Shown: positions 56,633 through 64,000 of the stretch, piece by piece
Numbering within the stretch: the first letter of the stretch is position 1
How the letters are laid out: each line of letters begins with the position of its first letter
Source: Actinomadura_C sp036008685
Lineage (GTDB): Bacteria > Actinomycetota > Actinomycetes > Streptosporangiales > Streptosporangiaceae
Direction of reading: 5' to 3'
NCBI GenBank assembly: GCA_036008685.1
Contig: DASYNF010000108.1
Span: forward strand, 62,001 to 126,000
DNA: 64,000 nt
Position numbers and translations under genes: made by a program
The notes under the pieces: generated by a model
The model's database searches: none
The model's input: the letters and a program-made list of their open reading frames with translations, nothing else
What the model was told of the DNA's origin: nothing

Positions 56633-58744
56633 CTAACCGGCGGGCACCGGCTGCAGTTCCCGGTTCGGATGGCGATGCGCCGCGACGGCCCCGACGAACG
56701 CCTGGGCGAACTCACGGGCCGCGGATCCGCCGGCGGTCACCACGCCCTCGTCCGCGATCGGGGCGCCGTCCGGCTCCGTGGGGGGCACGGACCCGATCCC
56801 CGCGCGTGCGAGCAGGCCGGCCCCCTCACCGACGGCGCCGACGGCCTTGCCGTGCTTGAAGGCCTCGATGACGAAATAGACGGCCTGGCCGTCCCGGCCG
56901 AGGGCCTCCACGGCGTCCCGGCCGCCGGGCACCACGACGGCGTCGTACAGCACCGAGCCGACGGTCGTCAGGGCCCGGGTCACCGGAACGGGGTCCCCGG
57001 CCGTCGCCCGGACGGATCCGTCCCGCGCCGCCAGGACCTCACAGGTGGCGCCTTCGCCGGTCAGGACCTCGACCACCGCGCTGACGTGCCCGGCGTCCAC
57101 ACCGTCCGCCGCGAGGATCGCGATCTTGCGGGTCGCGATGCCGTCCTTGGGGCTGTTGTCCTGGCTCAAGGCCGGGGACCCTCGGTCGTGGCCGGACGCG
57201 GCCGGCTTCGCCGGCGGCTCCACGCCCACCCCCTCGGCGACCCGTACGGCCAGTTCGTGGTCGACGTTGGCGAGGTTTCCGATGACGCCCTCACGGATGT
57301 GCGTGTGCGTCACCTTGCCGAGCTCGAAGCGGAAGGCCGCGACGATGTGCTCCTTCTCCCAGTCGGCCATGCTGTTCCAGAACAGCGTCGCCTGGGAGTA
57401 GTGGTCGGCGAAGCTCTCACTGCGCTTGCGGATCTTGTCGCCGTCGACCCGTTCCTGGTAGTGCACGTACGGCGCGGTGCCGTCGCCCGCGAGCACCGGA
57501 CACCCGCCGCCGAGCGTGTTCGGATGATAGGCGGCCTGCCCGCGGTGGATCGCGGTCTGGTGGTAGCCGTCGCGCTGGTGGTTGCTCACCTCGTTGAGGG
57601 GCCGGTTGACCGGCAGCTGGGCGAAGTTGGGCCCGCCGAGCCGGATCAGCTGGGTGTCGAGGTAGGAGAACAGGCGGGCCTGCAGGAGCGGGTCGTTGGT
57701 GAAGTCGATGCCCGGCACCACGTTGGCGACGTGGAAGGCGACCTGTTCGGTTTCGGCGAAGAAGTTGTCGGGGTTGCGGTCGAGTACCATCCGGCCGACC
57801 GGCCGTACCGGCACCCGCTCCTCCGGGATGATCTTCGTCGGGTCCAGAAGGTCGAAGTCGAAGGAGTGCTCGTCCTCCGCCGGCACCAGCTGTACGCCGA
57901 GCTCCCACTCGGGAAAGTCCCCGGCGTCGATGGCGTCCCACAGGTCCCGGCGGTTGAAGTCGGGGTCCTTGCCCGCGATCTTCTGGGTCTCGTCCCACAC
58001 CAGTGAGTGCGTGCCCAGCTTGGGCTTCCAGTGGAACTTCACGAAGGTCGCCTTGCCCTCGGCGTTGACGAACCGGAAGGTGTGGACGCCGAAGCCCTGC
58101 ATCATCCGGTAGCTGCGGGGCAGCGCGCGGTCGGACATGAGCCACATCATCATGTGCGTGGTCTCGGGCTGGAGCTGCACGAAGTCCCACAGCGTGTCGT
58201 GCGCCGAGGACGCCTGCGGGATCTCGTTGTGCGGTTCCGGCTTGACCGCGTGGACGAAGTCGGGGAACTTGATGCCGTCCTGGATGAAGAAGACGGGCAT
58301 GTTGTTGCCGACCAGGTCGAAGTTGCCCTGGCGGGTGTAGAACTTCGTCGCGAATCCCCGTACGTCCCGGACCGTGTCCGCCGAGCCGCGCGAGCCGGCC
58401 ACCGTCGAGAAGCGCACGAAGACGGGGGTGCGAAGCCCCGGCGTGGTGAGGAACTCGGCCGCGGTGACATCGGCGAGCCGGGTGTCGTAGGGCTCGAAGT
58501 GGCCATAGGCCCCGGCGCCACGGGCGTGCACCACCCGCTCGGGGATGCGCTCGTGGTCGAAGCGGGTGAGCTTCTCCCGGAAGTGGAAGTCCTCCATCAG
58601 TGTCGGGCCGCGCTCTCCCGGGCGCAGCGAGTTGTCGGTGTCTCCGACCGCGATGCCCTGGTCGGTGGTGAGGACGGCGTCCTGCGGATCGGTCCGGTCG
58701 GCGTCGAGCTGCCGGTCCTTGTCCGTACGGTCGTCTCCCGCCAT
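56633..58744 (-). CDS. katE: Large-subunit catalase (HPII type)
   Basis: A 703-residue clade 2 catalase. The catalytic His is in RVVHARGAGAYGHFE, the Asn in LVGNNMPVFFI and the haem-ligand Tyr in ARLFSYLDTQLIRLG. Residues ~540-703 form the C-terminal flavodoxin/DJ-1-like domain of large catalases (KIAILAADGVDAGHVSAVVE). ATG 58744 has GGAGG seven bases upstream. It degrades H2O2 in the cytoplasm and, in this group, is usually stationary-phase or osmotic-stress controlled. Confidence 0.96.
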   Translation of the reverse strand: MAGDDRTDKDRQLDADRTDPQDAVLTTDQGIAVGDTDNSLRPGERGPTLMEDFHFREKLTRFDHERIPERVVHARGAGAYGHFEPYDTRLADVTAAEFLTTPGLRTPVFVRFSTVAGSRGSADTVRDVRGFATKFYTRQGNFDLVGNNMPVFFIQDGIKFPDFVHAVKPEPHNEIPQASSAHDTLWDFVQLQPETTHMMMWLMSDRALPRSYRMMQGFGVHTFRFVNAEGKATFVKFHWKPKLGTHSLVWDETQKIAGKDPDFNRRDLWDAIDAGDFPEWELGVQLVPAEDEHSFDFDLLDPTKIIPEERVPVRPVGRMVLDRNPDNFFAETEQVAFHVANVVPGIDFTNDPLLQARLFSYLDTQLIRLGGPNFAQLPVNRPLNEVSNHQRDGYHQTAIHRGQAAYHPNTLGGGCPVLAGDGTAPYVHYQERVDGDKIRKRSESFADHYSQATLFWNSMADWEKEHIVAAFRFELGKVTHTHIREGVIGNLANVDHELAVRVAEGVGVEPPAKPAASGHDRGSPALSQDNSPKDGIATRKIAILAADGVDAGHVSAVVEVLTGEGATCEVLAARDGSVRATAGDPVPVTRALTTVGSVLYDAVVVPGGRDAVEALGRDGQAVYFVIEAFKHGKAVGAVGEGAGLLARAGIGSVPPTEPDGAPIADEGVVTAGGSAAREFAQAFVGAVAAHRHPNRELQPVPAG

Positions 58745-58876
58745 CTCATGGCCTCCTCGTCGTCGTTGGCCGCGCCCCCTCCGGGGTCCGGCTCCTTCAC
58801 CTCTCAACCGGAGTCGTGCGCCCTACCCGCTGCGCCGGTGCTAAACGCGATCGCGCGACAGACTCACTTAATGGAT

Positions 58877-58905
58877 AGATTCGCCTTACGGATGGATTCG
58901 GTCAA
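58877..58905 (-). promoter_or_regulatory. Possible katE promoter
   Basis: On the minus strand TTGACC (58905-58900) is followed after 17 bases by GAATCT (58882-58877). The region is A/T-rich and lies about 135 bases before the catalase start. A direct repeat, atggat-attcg type (58871-58883 and 58892-58900), overlaps it. The remainder of the 58745-59068 spacer holds repeat copy C and the upstream region of the peptide gene. Confidence 0.35.
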
Positions 58906-58927
58906 GAGGTGCGTTTCCCCATCCGGT

Positions 58928-58948
58928 CGTGATCTTGCGGTTGTTCGG
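58928..58948 (+). repeat. Dispersed repeat, copy C
   Basis: cgtgatcttgcggttgttcgg on the plus strand (one arm only; two 10-base blocks around position 58938) is the best match to the family consensus. Unlike the other copies it lies between divergent genes (katE and the peptide/methyltransferase pair), not at a gene end. Confidence 0.65.
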
Positions 58949-59068
58949 CCCCGGCCGGGCGAGGTGGCGTCATGGGCGTGAAACCGTGGCCGGCTTGTGC
59001 CAACCCCCGCCCAGCGATCTCGAGGCGTGAGTAGCGTCCACCAAAAGACTCCTGGGCACGGAGGCGCT

Positions 59069-59173
59069 ATGGGCAAGCACGGCAACCAGGACGACAACAA
59101 GGACGACAAGCTGACGAAGCAGCAGTCCGACGGAGCGGGCGGGCCCAAACACGGGTCGGGCAAGGAGAAGTGA
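59069..59173 (+). CDS. 34-residue charged peptide, probable RiPP (imiditide-like) precursor
   Basis: ATG 59069 is preceded by GGAGG at four bases. The frame ends with TGA 59171-59173, overlapping the GTG of the methyltransferase gene. The peptide is almost entirely hydrophilic: Lys and Asp dominate, with DD pairs at 8-9 and 12-13 and Asp21-Gly22 (QQSDGAGG), the sequence context most prone to succinimide formation. There is no signal peptide and no hydrophobic segment. It fits the precursor of a two-gene RiPP cassette in which a PIMT-like enzyme methylates an Asp to yield aspartimide. The assignment rests on context, size, charge and coupling. Confidence 0.65.
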   Translation: MGKHGNQDDNKDDKLTKQQSDGAGGPKHGSGKEK

Positions 59174-60387
59174 GCCCGGAGTGGCTGCACGCCCGCCTGA
59201 CCGCCGACCTCCAGGCGGCCGGCACTCTCCCCGCCAGGTGGAAGCCGACCTTCGAAGCCGTTCCCCGGCACCTGTTCATCCCCGACACCGTGTGGGTGGA
59301 GGCCGACGCGGGCTGGCTGCCGCTGTCCCGGCACGACAGCCCCGATGAGTGGTGGGACCTGGTCTACCGTGACGGATACGTCGTGACCCAGGTGGACGAC
59401 GGACGCGCTCCCGAACCGGGGGCGGTGGGAAACTACTCCACCAGTTCCGCGAGCCAGCCCCGGCTGGTCATGCGGATGCTGCGGCACCTCGACCCGCGGC
59501 CGGACGACCGGGTTCTCGAGATCGGCACGGGTTCCGGCTACAACGCCGCCCTCCTGGCCGACCGGGTCGGGCCGGCCAACGTGACGACCGTCGAGATCGA
59601 CGCGGGCCTGGCCGAGCGGGCCCGCGAGAGCCTGGCCGAGGCCGGCTTCGAAGGCACCGTGGTGGCGGTGGGCGACGGTGCCGCCGGATGGGAGCCTCGC
59701 GCCCCGTACGACCGGGTCGTCTCGACGGCCAGTGTGCGGCAGGTGCCCTACGCCTGGGTGGCCCAGACGAGACCCGGCGGCGTCATCGTGACCCCCTGGG
59801 GCAACGGATACCACAACGACGCGCTGGTCAGGCTGACCGTGGCGGCCGATGGGACCGCGTCGGGGAGATTCGTCGGCTCCGCCGCGTTCATGTGGATGCG
59901 TGACGACCGGGTCATCCTCGGCCCGCTCGGTGATTACGTCCACGATGGGGACCGGCCGGAGCGGTGTCGCACCCGGCTGGACCCGAGGACGGTCTTCGGC
60001 CGGGGGGACGTCGACTTCGCCATCGGGACCCGGGTGCCCGACTGCTCCTGGCACCGGTTCGACTCCACCGGCGAACCGGGGGAGTTCACCGTCTGGCTCG
60101 TCCATATCGGTCCGGGCGAGCGGTCGTGGGCGTCCGTCGACTACGAGGCAGGCGGCCCTCACCTCGTCGAGCAGTACGGACCGCGCCGGTTGTGGGACGA
60201 GGTCGCGGCCGCGTACGAGTGGTGGGTGGACGCGGGCCGGCCCCCACGGGAGCGTTTCGGCCTGACCGTCACTCCGGAGGCGCAGCGGGTCTGGCTGGAC
60301 GACTCCGCAGGCCGATCCGCGGGCTCGGGGGATCCGGGTCAGGCCGGTGCGGCCGGTGGTTCGCGGTCGAGGCCGGTGTCCTCGTAG
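59170..60387 (+). CDS. PIMT-like O-methyltransferase with C-terminal extension (RiPP type)
   Basis: 405 residues, about twice the length of housekeeping protein-L-isoaspartate methyltransferase. The SAM-binding motif is VLEIGTGSGYNAALLA (115-130). The substrate segment upstream is GNYSTSSASQPRLVMRML. GDGAAGWEPRAPYDRVVSTA and TRPGGVIVTPWG complete the catalytic core. The ~190-residue C-terminal extension is found in PIMT homologues of RiPP clusters (lanthipeptide OlvSA, lasso, graspetide and imiditide types). GTG 59170 shares bases with the peptide stop. No lanthipeptide, lasso or ATP-grasp enzyme is nearby, which leaves a stand-alone (imiditide-like) use. Its 3' end overlaps the CDF gene by 49 bases. 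Confidence 0.88.
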   Translation: MSPEWLHARLTADLQAAGTLPARWKPTFEAVPRHLFIPDTVWVEADAGWLPLSRHDSPDEWWDLVYRDGYVVTQVDDGRAPEPGAVGNYSTSSASQPRLVMRMLRHLDPRPDDRVLEIGTGSGYNAALLADRVGPANVTTVEIDAGLAERARESLAEAGFEGTVVAVGDGAAGWEPRAPYDRVVSTASVRQVPYAWVAQTRPGGVIVTPWGNGYHNDALVRLTVAADGTASGRFVGSAAFMWMRDDRVILGPLGDYVHDGDRPERCRTRLDPRTVFGRGDVDFAIGTRVPDCSWHRFDSTGEPGEFTVWLVHIGPGERSWASVDYEAGGPHLVEQYGPRRLWDEVAAAYEWWVDAGRPPRERFGLTVTPEAQRVWLDDSAGRSAGSGDPGQAGAAGGSRSRPVSS

Positions 60388-61283
60388 GAGCGCGGGTCCT
60401 CGAGTGGCTCGAGGTGCGTGAACACGGTCGCGTAGTGCAGGCGCCTGCGGATCGACGCCTCGACGTCCTCGGCCACGTCGTGGCCGCGGTGAACGGTCCA
60501 GGCACCGGGCACGAGGATGTGCAGTGAGACGAACGCGCGCTGACCCGCCTGACGGGTGCGCACCGCGTGGAACCGCACGTGGTCGCTCTCGAACTCGGAC
60601 AGTGCCTCCTGGATGAGCAGCTGCTCCTCCTCTCCGAGTGAGCGGTCCATGAGCCCGCCGACCGACCGCCGCAGGAGCCCGATGCCCACGTGGACGATGT
60701 TGGCGGCGACGACGAGCGCGATGATCGGGTCGAGGCGTTCCCACCCGGTCAGGCTCACCGCCGCCACGCCCACGATCACGCCGGCCGACGTCCACACGTC
60801 CGTCAGCAGGTGTTTGCCGTCCGCCTCCAGCGTGATCGAGCGGTGCTTGCGACCTTCCCGCATCAGCAGGAGGCCGACTGCCAGGTTGATGACGGACGCT
60901 CCGGCCGACACGGACAGCCCGAGCCACACGTCCTCGATGCCCCGCGGGTGTACGAGGCGGCCGATCGCCATGATCGCGATGCTGATCGCCGCCACGAAGA
61001 TCATGAGGCCCTCGATGGCCGCGGAGAAGTACTCGGCCTTGGTGTGCCCGTACGCGTGCTCCGGGTCGGCCTCCTTGGCGGCCCAGCGCAACGCACCGAG
61101 CCCGATGACCGCCGCGACGAGGTTGACCAGGGACTCGGCGGCGTCGGACAGGAGCCCGACCGACCCGGTCAATGCCCACGCGGACGTCTTGAGCGCGATG
61201 GTGGCGAGGGCGGCCGCGACGGAAAGCCACAACACCCGGAACAGGTGCCGATCTATGGCCTTTCGCGAGGTTTGACCGGTCAC
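60339..61283 (-). CDS. Cation diffusion facilitator (CDF) metal transporter
   Basis: 314 residues with six transmembrane helices. Metal-site residues are in LLSDAAESLVNL (helix 2; DxxxE-type rather than HxxxD) and HLLTDVWTSAGVI (HxxxD, helix 5). A cytoplasmic ferredoxin-like domain (VRFHAVRTRQAGQRAFVSLH) follows. DxxxE/HxxxD suggests Mn/Fe or broad divalent export rather than strict zinc. GTG 61283 may be leaderless, since no ribosome site precedes it. It is transcribed convergently into the methyltransferase gene. Confidence 0.92.
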   Translation of the reverse strand: MTGQTSRKAIDRHLFRVLWLSVAAALATIALKTSAWALTGSVGLLSDAAESLVNLVAAVIGLGALRWAAKEADPEHAYGHTKAEYFSAAIEGLMIFVAAISIAIMAIGRLVHPRGIEDVWLGLSVSAGASVINLAVGLLLMREGRKHRSITLEADGKHLLTDVWTSAGVIVGVAAVSLTGWERLDPIIALVVAANIVHVGIGLLRRSVGGLMDRSLGEEEQLLIQEALSEFESDHVRFHAVRTRQAGQRAFVSLHILVPGAWTVHRGHDVAEDVEASIRRRLHYATVFTHLEPLEDPRSYEDTGLDREPPAAPA

Positions 61284-61328
61284 ATGGGCATAGTCGCATA
61301 CGAGCAGAACGCGACCTGCGCCCTCCGT

Positions 61329-61379
61329 TGTCCCTGCGGTCGTTCGCGCCGTCGGACCGCGGACAACCGCAAGATCACG
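61329..61379. repeat. Dispersed repeat, copy D, overlapping the GntR stop codon
   Basis: ggacaaccgcaagatcacg (61361-61379) matches the consensus on the minus strand. A decayed partner arm, tgtccctgcggtcgttcg, lies at 61329-61346. The TGA at the end of the GntR gene is part of the TGATCTTGCGG core, so the repeat has inserted at, or generated, the gene's terminus. Confidence 0.7.
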
Positions 61380-62034
61380 ACGGTGAAGGAGCGCCGCCGA
61401 GGGCGGCTGCCGCGGCGTTGCGGATGTGCTCGCGCCAGAGCGCGCTCGCCGTGTCGGCGTCGCGGGCGACGATCTTTTCCAGGACCTTCTCGATCTCGTC
61501 CATGCTCGCGGCGGGCCGGCCGTCGTTGGACAGGGAACGGGCGCGCAGTTGAGCGAGCCGTCCGTGCAGCAGCCGGGCCTGCGCGTAGAGCACGTCGTTG
61601 CCCGCGCCCGCATAGAGGGCGTCGTAGAAGTCCTTCTTGACCGCGAGCATCGCCGGCACGTCGCCGGAGTCGTGTGCGGCGCGCAGCCGGGCCACCGTCT
61701 TGTCGAGCCGGGCCAGGGCCTCGTCGGTGCCGCGCTCGACGAACAGCCGGACGGCGAAGCACTCGATCGCCTCCCGGACCTCGAAGACCGCCGCGGCCTC
61801 CTCGTCGCTGAGGGCCGTCACGATCGGGCCCTTGTGCGGCGGAATCGACAGAAATCCCTCCGCCTCCAGCTGGCGGCACGCCTCGCGGAGAGTGTTGCGG
61901 GAGACGTCCAGCTGTTCGCAGAGCTCGCGCTCGATCAGCCGCTGTCCGGGGGCCAGCTCGCCGCTGATGATCTGCTCGCGGATCGCCTCCACGGCCTGCA
62001 CGCGGACGGGGGCCACGACGTGTGTGACCTTCAT
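61375..62034 (-). CDS. GntR-family regulator, FCD (FadR) subfamily
   Basis: 219 residues. A winged helix (AIREQIISGELAPGQRLIER, LDVSRNTLREACRQLEAEGF) is followed by a helical FCD ligand domain with EVREAIECFAVRLFVERG and WREHIRNAAAAAL. FCD domains bind a metal and a carboxylic acid. ATG 62034 is preceded by AGGAGG. It is divergent from the aldehyde dehydrogenase operon and probably controls it. The last codons fall in dispersed repeat copy D. Confidence 0.93.
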   Translation of the reverse strand: MKVTHVVAPVRVQAVEAIREQIISGELAPGQRLIERELCEQLDVSRNTLREACRQLEAEGFLSIPPHKGPIVTALSDEEAAAVFEVREAIECFAVRLFVERGTDEALARLDKTVARLRAAHDSGDVPAMLAVKKDFYDALYAGAGNDVLYAQARLLHGRLAQLRARSLSNDGRPAASMDEIEKVLEKIVARDADTASALWREHIRNAAAAALGGAPSPS

Positions 62035-62081
62035 CGATCCTCCTGTGCTCACTTCGCCGGACCCTAGCAGAAATCTTGTTC

Positions 62082-62106
62082 TGTCCTATTGACCGATTGT
62101 AGGACA
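62082..62106. promoter_or_regulatory. GntR operator overlapping the aldehyde dehydrogenase promoter
   Basis: tgtccta (62082-62088) and taggaca (62100-62106) are perfect inverted repeats 11 bases apart. Between them TTGACC (62089-62094) is a good -35 with TAACGT (62113-62118) at 18 bases as -10. A repressor bound here would block the operon promoter. Confidence 0.6.
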
Positions 62107-62201
62107 ATCGCCTAACGTCCCACCTCAGCGTCGTGCGTAGGGTGACCCAGGTCTCCGGCGCGAGGTTCTTACCGTCTTACCGCTGTACGAAGGGTTCGCC
62201 A

Positions 62202-63725
62202 ATGTCCCAAGCACCAGGTTCCGCACCCGGCTCCCGCGAGGAGGTCACCCGCTACGGGCTGTTCATCGACAACGGGCAGGTGAGCCCGGCGGACGGCGAA
62301 TACCTCGACGTGGTCAACCCCGCCACCGGACGAGTGTGGGCTCAGGTTCCGAACGCCTCGGCGGCCGACGTCGACCGGGCCGTGGCGAGTGCCCGCCGGG
62401 CCTTCGAGGAGGGTGACTGGCCGGGCTTCCGCGCCGCGGACCGCGCCAAGTTCCTGATCAGGTTCGGCCAGGCCATCGCCGACAACGCCGAAGAGCTCGC
62501 CCAGCTCCAGGTCAACGAGAACGGCAAGCTCATCCGCGAGATGGTCGGCCAGGCCAAGCTCATGCCCGAGTACTTCAACTACTACGCGGGCCTCGCGCAG
62601 ATGCCGACGGGCACCACCAACCCGCTGCACGTCAAGGACATGCTCAACTACACCGTGCGGGAGCCGCTCGGTGTCGTGGCGGCGATCACGCCGTGGAACT
62701 CTCCCCTCCTCCTGCTGGTGTGGAAGCTCGGCCCCGCGCTGGCCGCCGGCAACACCGTCATCGCCAAGCCCTCCGAGGTCACCCCGGTGTCGGCCATCCG
62801 CTTCGCGGAGCTCGCCGCGGAGGCCGGCCTGCCGCCGGGCGTCTTCAACGTCGTCACCGGCCTGGGCAGCCCGTCCGGCACGGCGCTGACCACCCACCCG
62901 GGCGTGGACAAGATCGCGTTCACCGGGTCGACCGCCACCGGCCAGGCCATCGCCGCGGAGGCCGGCAAGACCCTCAAGCGGGTCTCCCTGGAGCTCGGCG
63001 GCAAGTCCCCGAACATCGTCTTCGACGACGCCGACCTCCCCAGCGCCCTCAACGGCCTGATCGCCGGCATCTTCGGGGCCAGCGGGCAGACCTGCATGGC
63101 CGGCTCGCGCATCCTCGTCCAGGACGGGATCTACGACCAGGTCGTCGAGGAGCTCGTCAGGCGGGCGGAGGCCATCAAGGTCGGCGACCCGCAGGACTCG
63201 GCCAGTGAGATGGGCACGGTCGCCTGCCGGCCGCAGTACGACAAGGTCCTTCACTACGTGAAGGTCGCCACCGAGGACGGAGCCCGGCTCGCCGCCGGCG
63301 GCGAGCCGGCCGAGGTGGACGGCTTCCCGGACGGCCTGTTCATGCGGCCGACGGTGTTCGCCGACGTCACCAACGACATGCGCATCGCCCAGGAAGAGGT
63401 CTTCGGCCCGATCGCGGCGCTGATCCGCTTCAGCGACGAGGACGAGGCCGTACGGATCGCCAACGACACCGAGTTCGGGCTCGCGGCCGGCGTGTGGACC
63501 AACAGCGTCCAGCGGGCCCACCGCGTGGCCGGGCGCCTGCGCGCCGGAACGGTCTGGATCAACAACTACCGCAAGACCGGCTACGCCACCCCGTTCGGCG
63601 GCTACAAGCAGAGCGGCCTCGGCCGGGAGAACGGTCCTGACGCCCTCCGCGAGTTCACCGAGGAGAAGAGCGTCTGGGTGGACACCGGCCAGGGCGTCAA
63701 GGACCCCTTCAACCCGCGCGCCTGA
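62202..63725 (+). CDS. Aldehyde dehydrogenase family protein
   Basis: 507 residues. The NAD(P)-binding fold includes ITPWNSPLLLLVWKLGPALA and AFTGSTATGQAI. The catalytic Glu is in SLELGGKSPN, the nucleophile Cys in GASGQTCMAG, and the C-terminal substrate loop is PFGGYKQSGLGRENG. ATG 62202 follows GAAGGG by eight bases. It is followed 11 bases later by a flavoprotein gene, so both form an operon probably repressed by the divergent GntR protein. Likely substrate: a carboxylate-bearing semialdehyde. Confidence 0.95.
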   Translation: MSQAPGSAPGSREEVTRYGLFIDNGQVSPADGEYLDVVNPATGRVWAQVPNASAADVDRAVASARRAFEEGDWPGFRAADRAKFLIRFGQAIADNAEELAQLQVNENGKLIREMVGQAKLMPEYFNYYAGLAQMPTGTTNPLHVKDMLNYTVREPLGVVAAITPWNSPLLLLVWKLGPALAAGNTVIAKPSEVTPVSAIRFAELAAEAGLPPGVFNVVTGLGSPSGTALTTHPGVDKIAFTGSTATGQAIAAEAGKTLKRVSLELGGKSPNIVFDDADLPSALNGLIAGIFGASGQTCMAGSRILVQDGIYDQVVEELVRRAEAIKVGDPQDSASEMGTVACRPQYDKVLHYVKVATEDGARLAAGGEPAEVDGFPDGLFMRPTVFADVTNDMRIAQEEVFGPIAALIRFSDEDEAVRIANDTEFGLAAGVWTNSVQRAHRVAGRLRAGTVWINNYRKTGYATPFGGYKQSGLGRENGPDALREFTEEKSVWVDTGQGVKDPFNPRA

Positions 63726-63736
63726 GAGGAACCGAG

Positions 63737-64000
63737 ATGTCGATCGTCGTCATCGGGTCCGGCATCGCCGGACTGTCGGCCGCGGTGTCCGCGGCCGAAG
63801 CCCTCGGGGACTCCCCGGCCACCTCCGTCATCCTCGTGGACCGCGCGGACGAGCACGAGGCCGGCGGCCTCACCCGCTGGACCTCGGCCTACCTGCGGGT
63901 CGACGACGTCTATGAGCCGGGCGACAACTTCGTCTCGGACATCGTCGGGTTCTCCGGGGGCCGCACTCCGTCCTGGTACGTGGAGGAGCTCTTCGATCGG
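63737..64000 (+). CDS. FAD-dependent oxidoreductase, fumarate-reductase/tricarballylate-dehydrogenase type (partial)
   Basis: The first 88 residues are seen before the window ends. VVIGSGIAGLSAAVSAAEA is the FAD-binding glycine loop, ILVDRADEHEAGGLTRW brings the acidic ribose contact, and TSAYLRVDD follows as in tricarballylate/fumarate-type flavoproteins. GAGAGGAACCGAG precedes ATG 63737. It is in an operon with the aldehyde dehydrogenase. Confidence 0.85.
   Translation, partial: MSIVVIGSGIAGLSAAVSAAEALGDSPATSVILVDRADEHEAGGLTRWTSAYLRVDDVYEPGDNFVSDIVGFSGGRTPSWYVEELFDR

Noticed and set aside
59170..60387. Housekeeping protein-L-isoaspartate repair enzyme
   Set aside because: Length is roughly double, and the gene is coupled to a tiny Asp-rich frame, which fits RiPP-associated homologues better. 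Repair activity is not excluded.

Overview
The window looks like chromosomal DNA of a high-GC filamentous actinobacterium, most likely of the Streptosporangiales (Nonomuraea, Streptosporangium, Microbispora or relatives). I infer this from the base composition, frequent GTG starts, GTGA/ATGA stop-start overlaps, and families typical of this group: XRE-DUF5753/DUF397 pairs, DUF6158, DUF6328, DUF2795, DUF5996, DUF6177, ANTAR and SpoIIE-type phosphatases. I see no rRNA, tRNA, CRISPR array, insertion sequence or phage structural gene.

Layout. 1-7.7 kb: a truncated methyltransferase, a 52-residue membrane protein, then a fatty-acid catabolic group (thiolase; enoyl-CoA hydratase with an odd insertion; long acyl-CoA dehydrogenase; divergent IclR regulator) and a second methyltransferase. 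8-14 kb: argS, plsX and a four-gene membrane/secreted cluster. 14-24.3 kb: a lysine-aminomutase-like radical SAM enzyme, PEBP protein, PAP2-diacylglycerol kinase fusion, a TagGH-type polysaccharide ABC exporter, YceI, proS and a GT4 glycosyltransferase. 24.6-30.1 kb: a signalling block (PAS-GAF-PP2C phosphatase, ANTAR regulator, a DUF6177 protein split over two genes, and a SigR-like ECF sigma factor without an adjacent anti-sigma gene). 30.3-41 kb: a giant secreted M14 peptidase, an anti-sigma-like ATPase/XRE/DUF397 triad, fumarylacetoacetase and a MocR regulator. 41-49.7 kb: an accessory-looking stretch with gene remnants, a GT9/SDR pair, DUF proteins, a DksA-like protein and two related acyltransferases facing each other.

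49.9-53.3 kb is the least familiar part. A 503-residue protein combines a region resembling Mom-type GNAT domains with a C-terminal Cys-His-Asp (transglutaminase/papain-like) hydrolase. It is followed by a 356-residue protein with a C-terminal membrane hairpin, and then by a convergent HD-domain nucleotidase. 53.6-64 kb: FUSC transporter, FAD oxidoreductase, large catalase, and a two-gene cassette in which a 34-residue, highly charged, Asp-rich peptide overlaps the start of a long PIMT-like methyltransferase. That cassette matches the layout of the imiditide class of RiPPs (aspartimide-forming). A CDF transporter, a GntR/FCD regulator and its probable target aldehyde dehydrogenase operon close the window.

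A dispersed intergenic repeat with core CGTGATCTTGCGG occurs at least four times (2.85, 9.9, 58.9 and 61.4 kb). It often lies against the 3' ends of genes, and once it supplies a stop codon. Several genes survive only as remnants: an alpha/beta hydrolase tail, a histidine-kinase fragment with its ATP site deleted, and a GNAT gene with its CoA-binding middle missing. All family assignments come from reading motifs and were not searched against databases.
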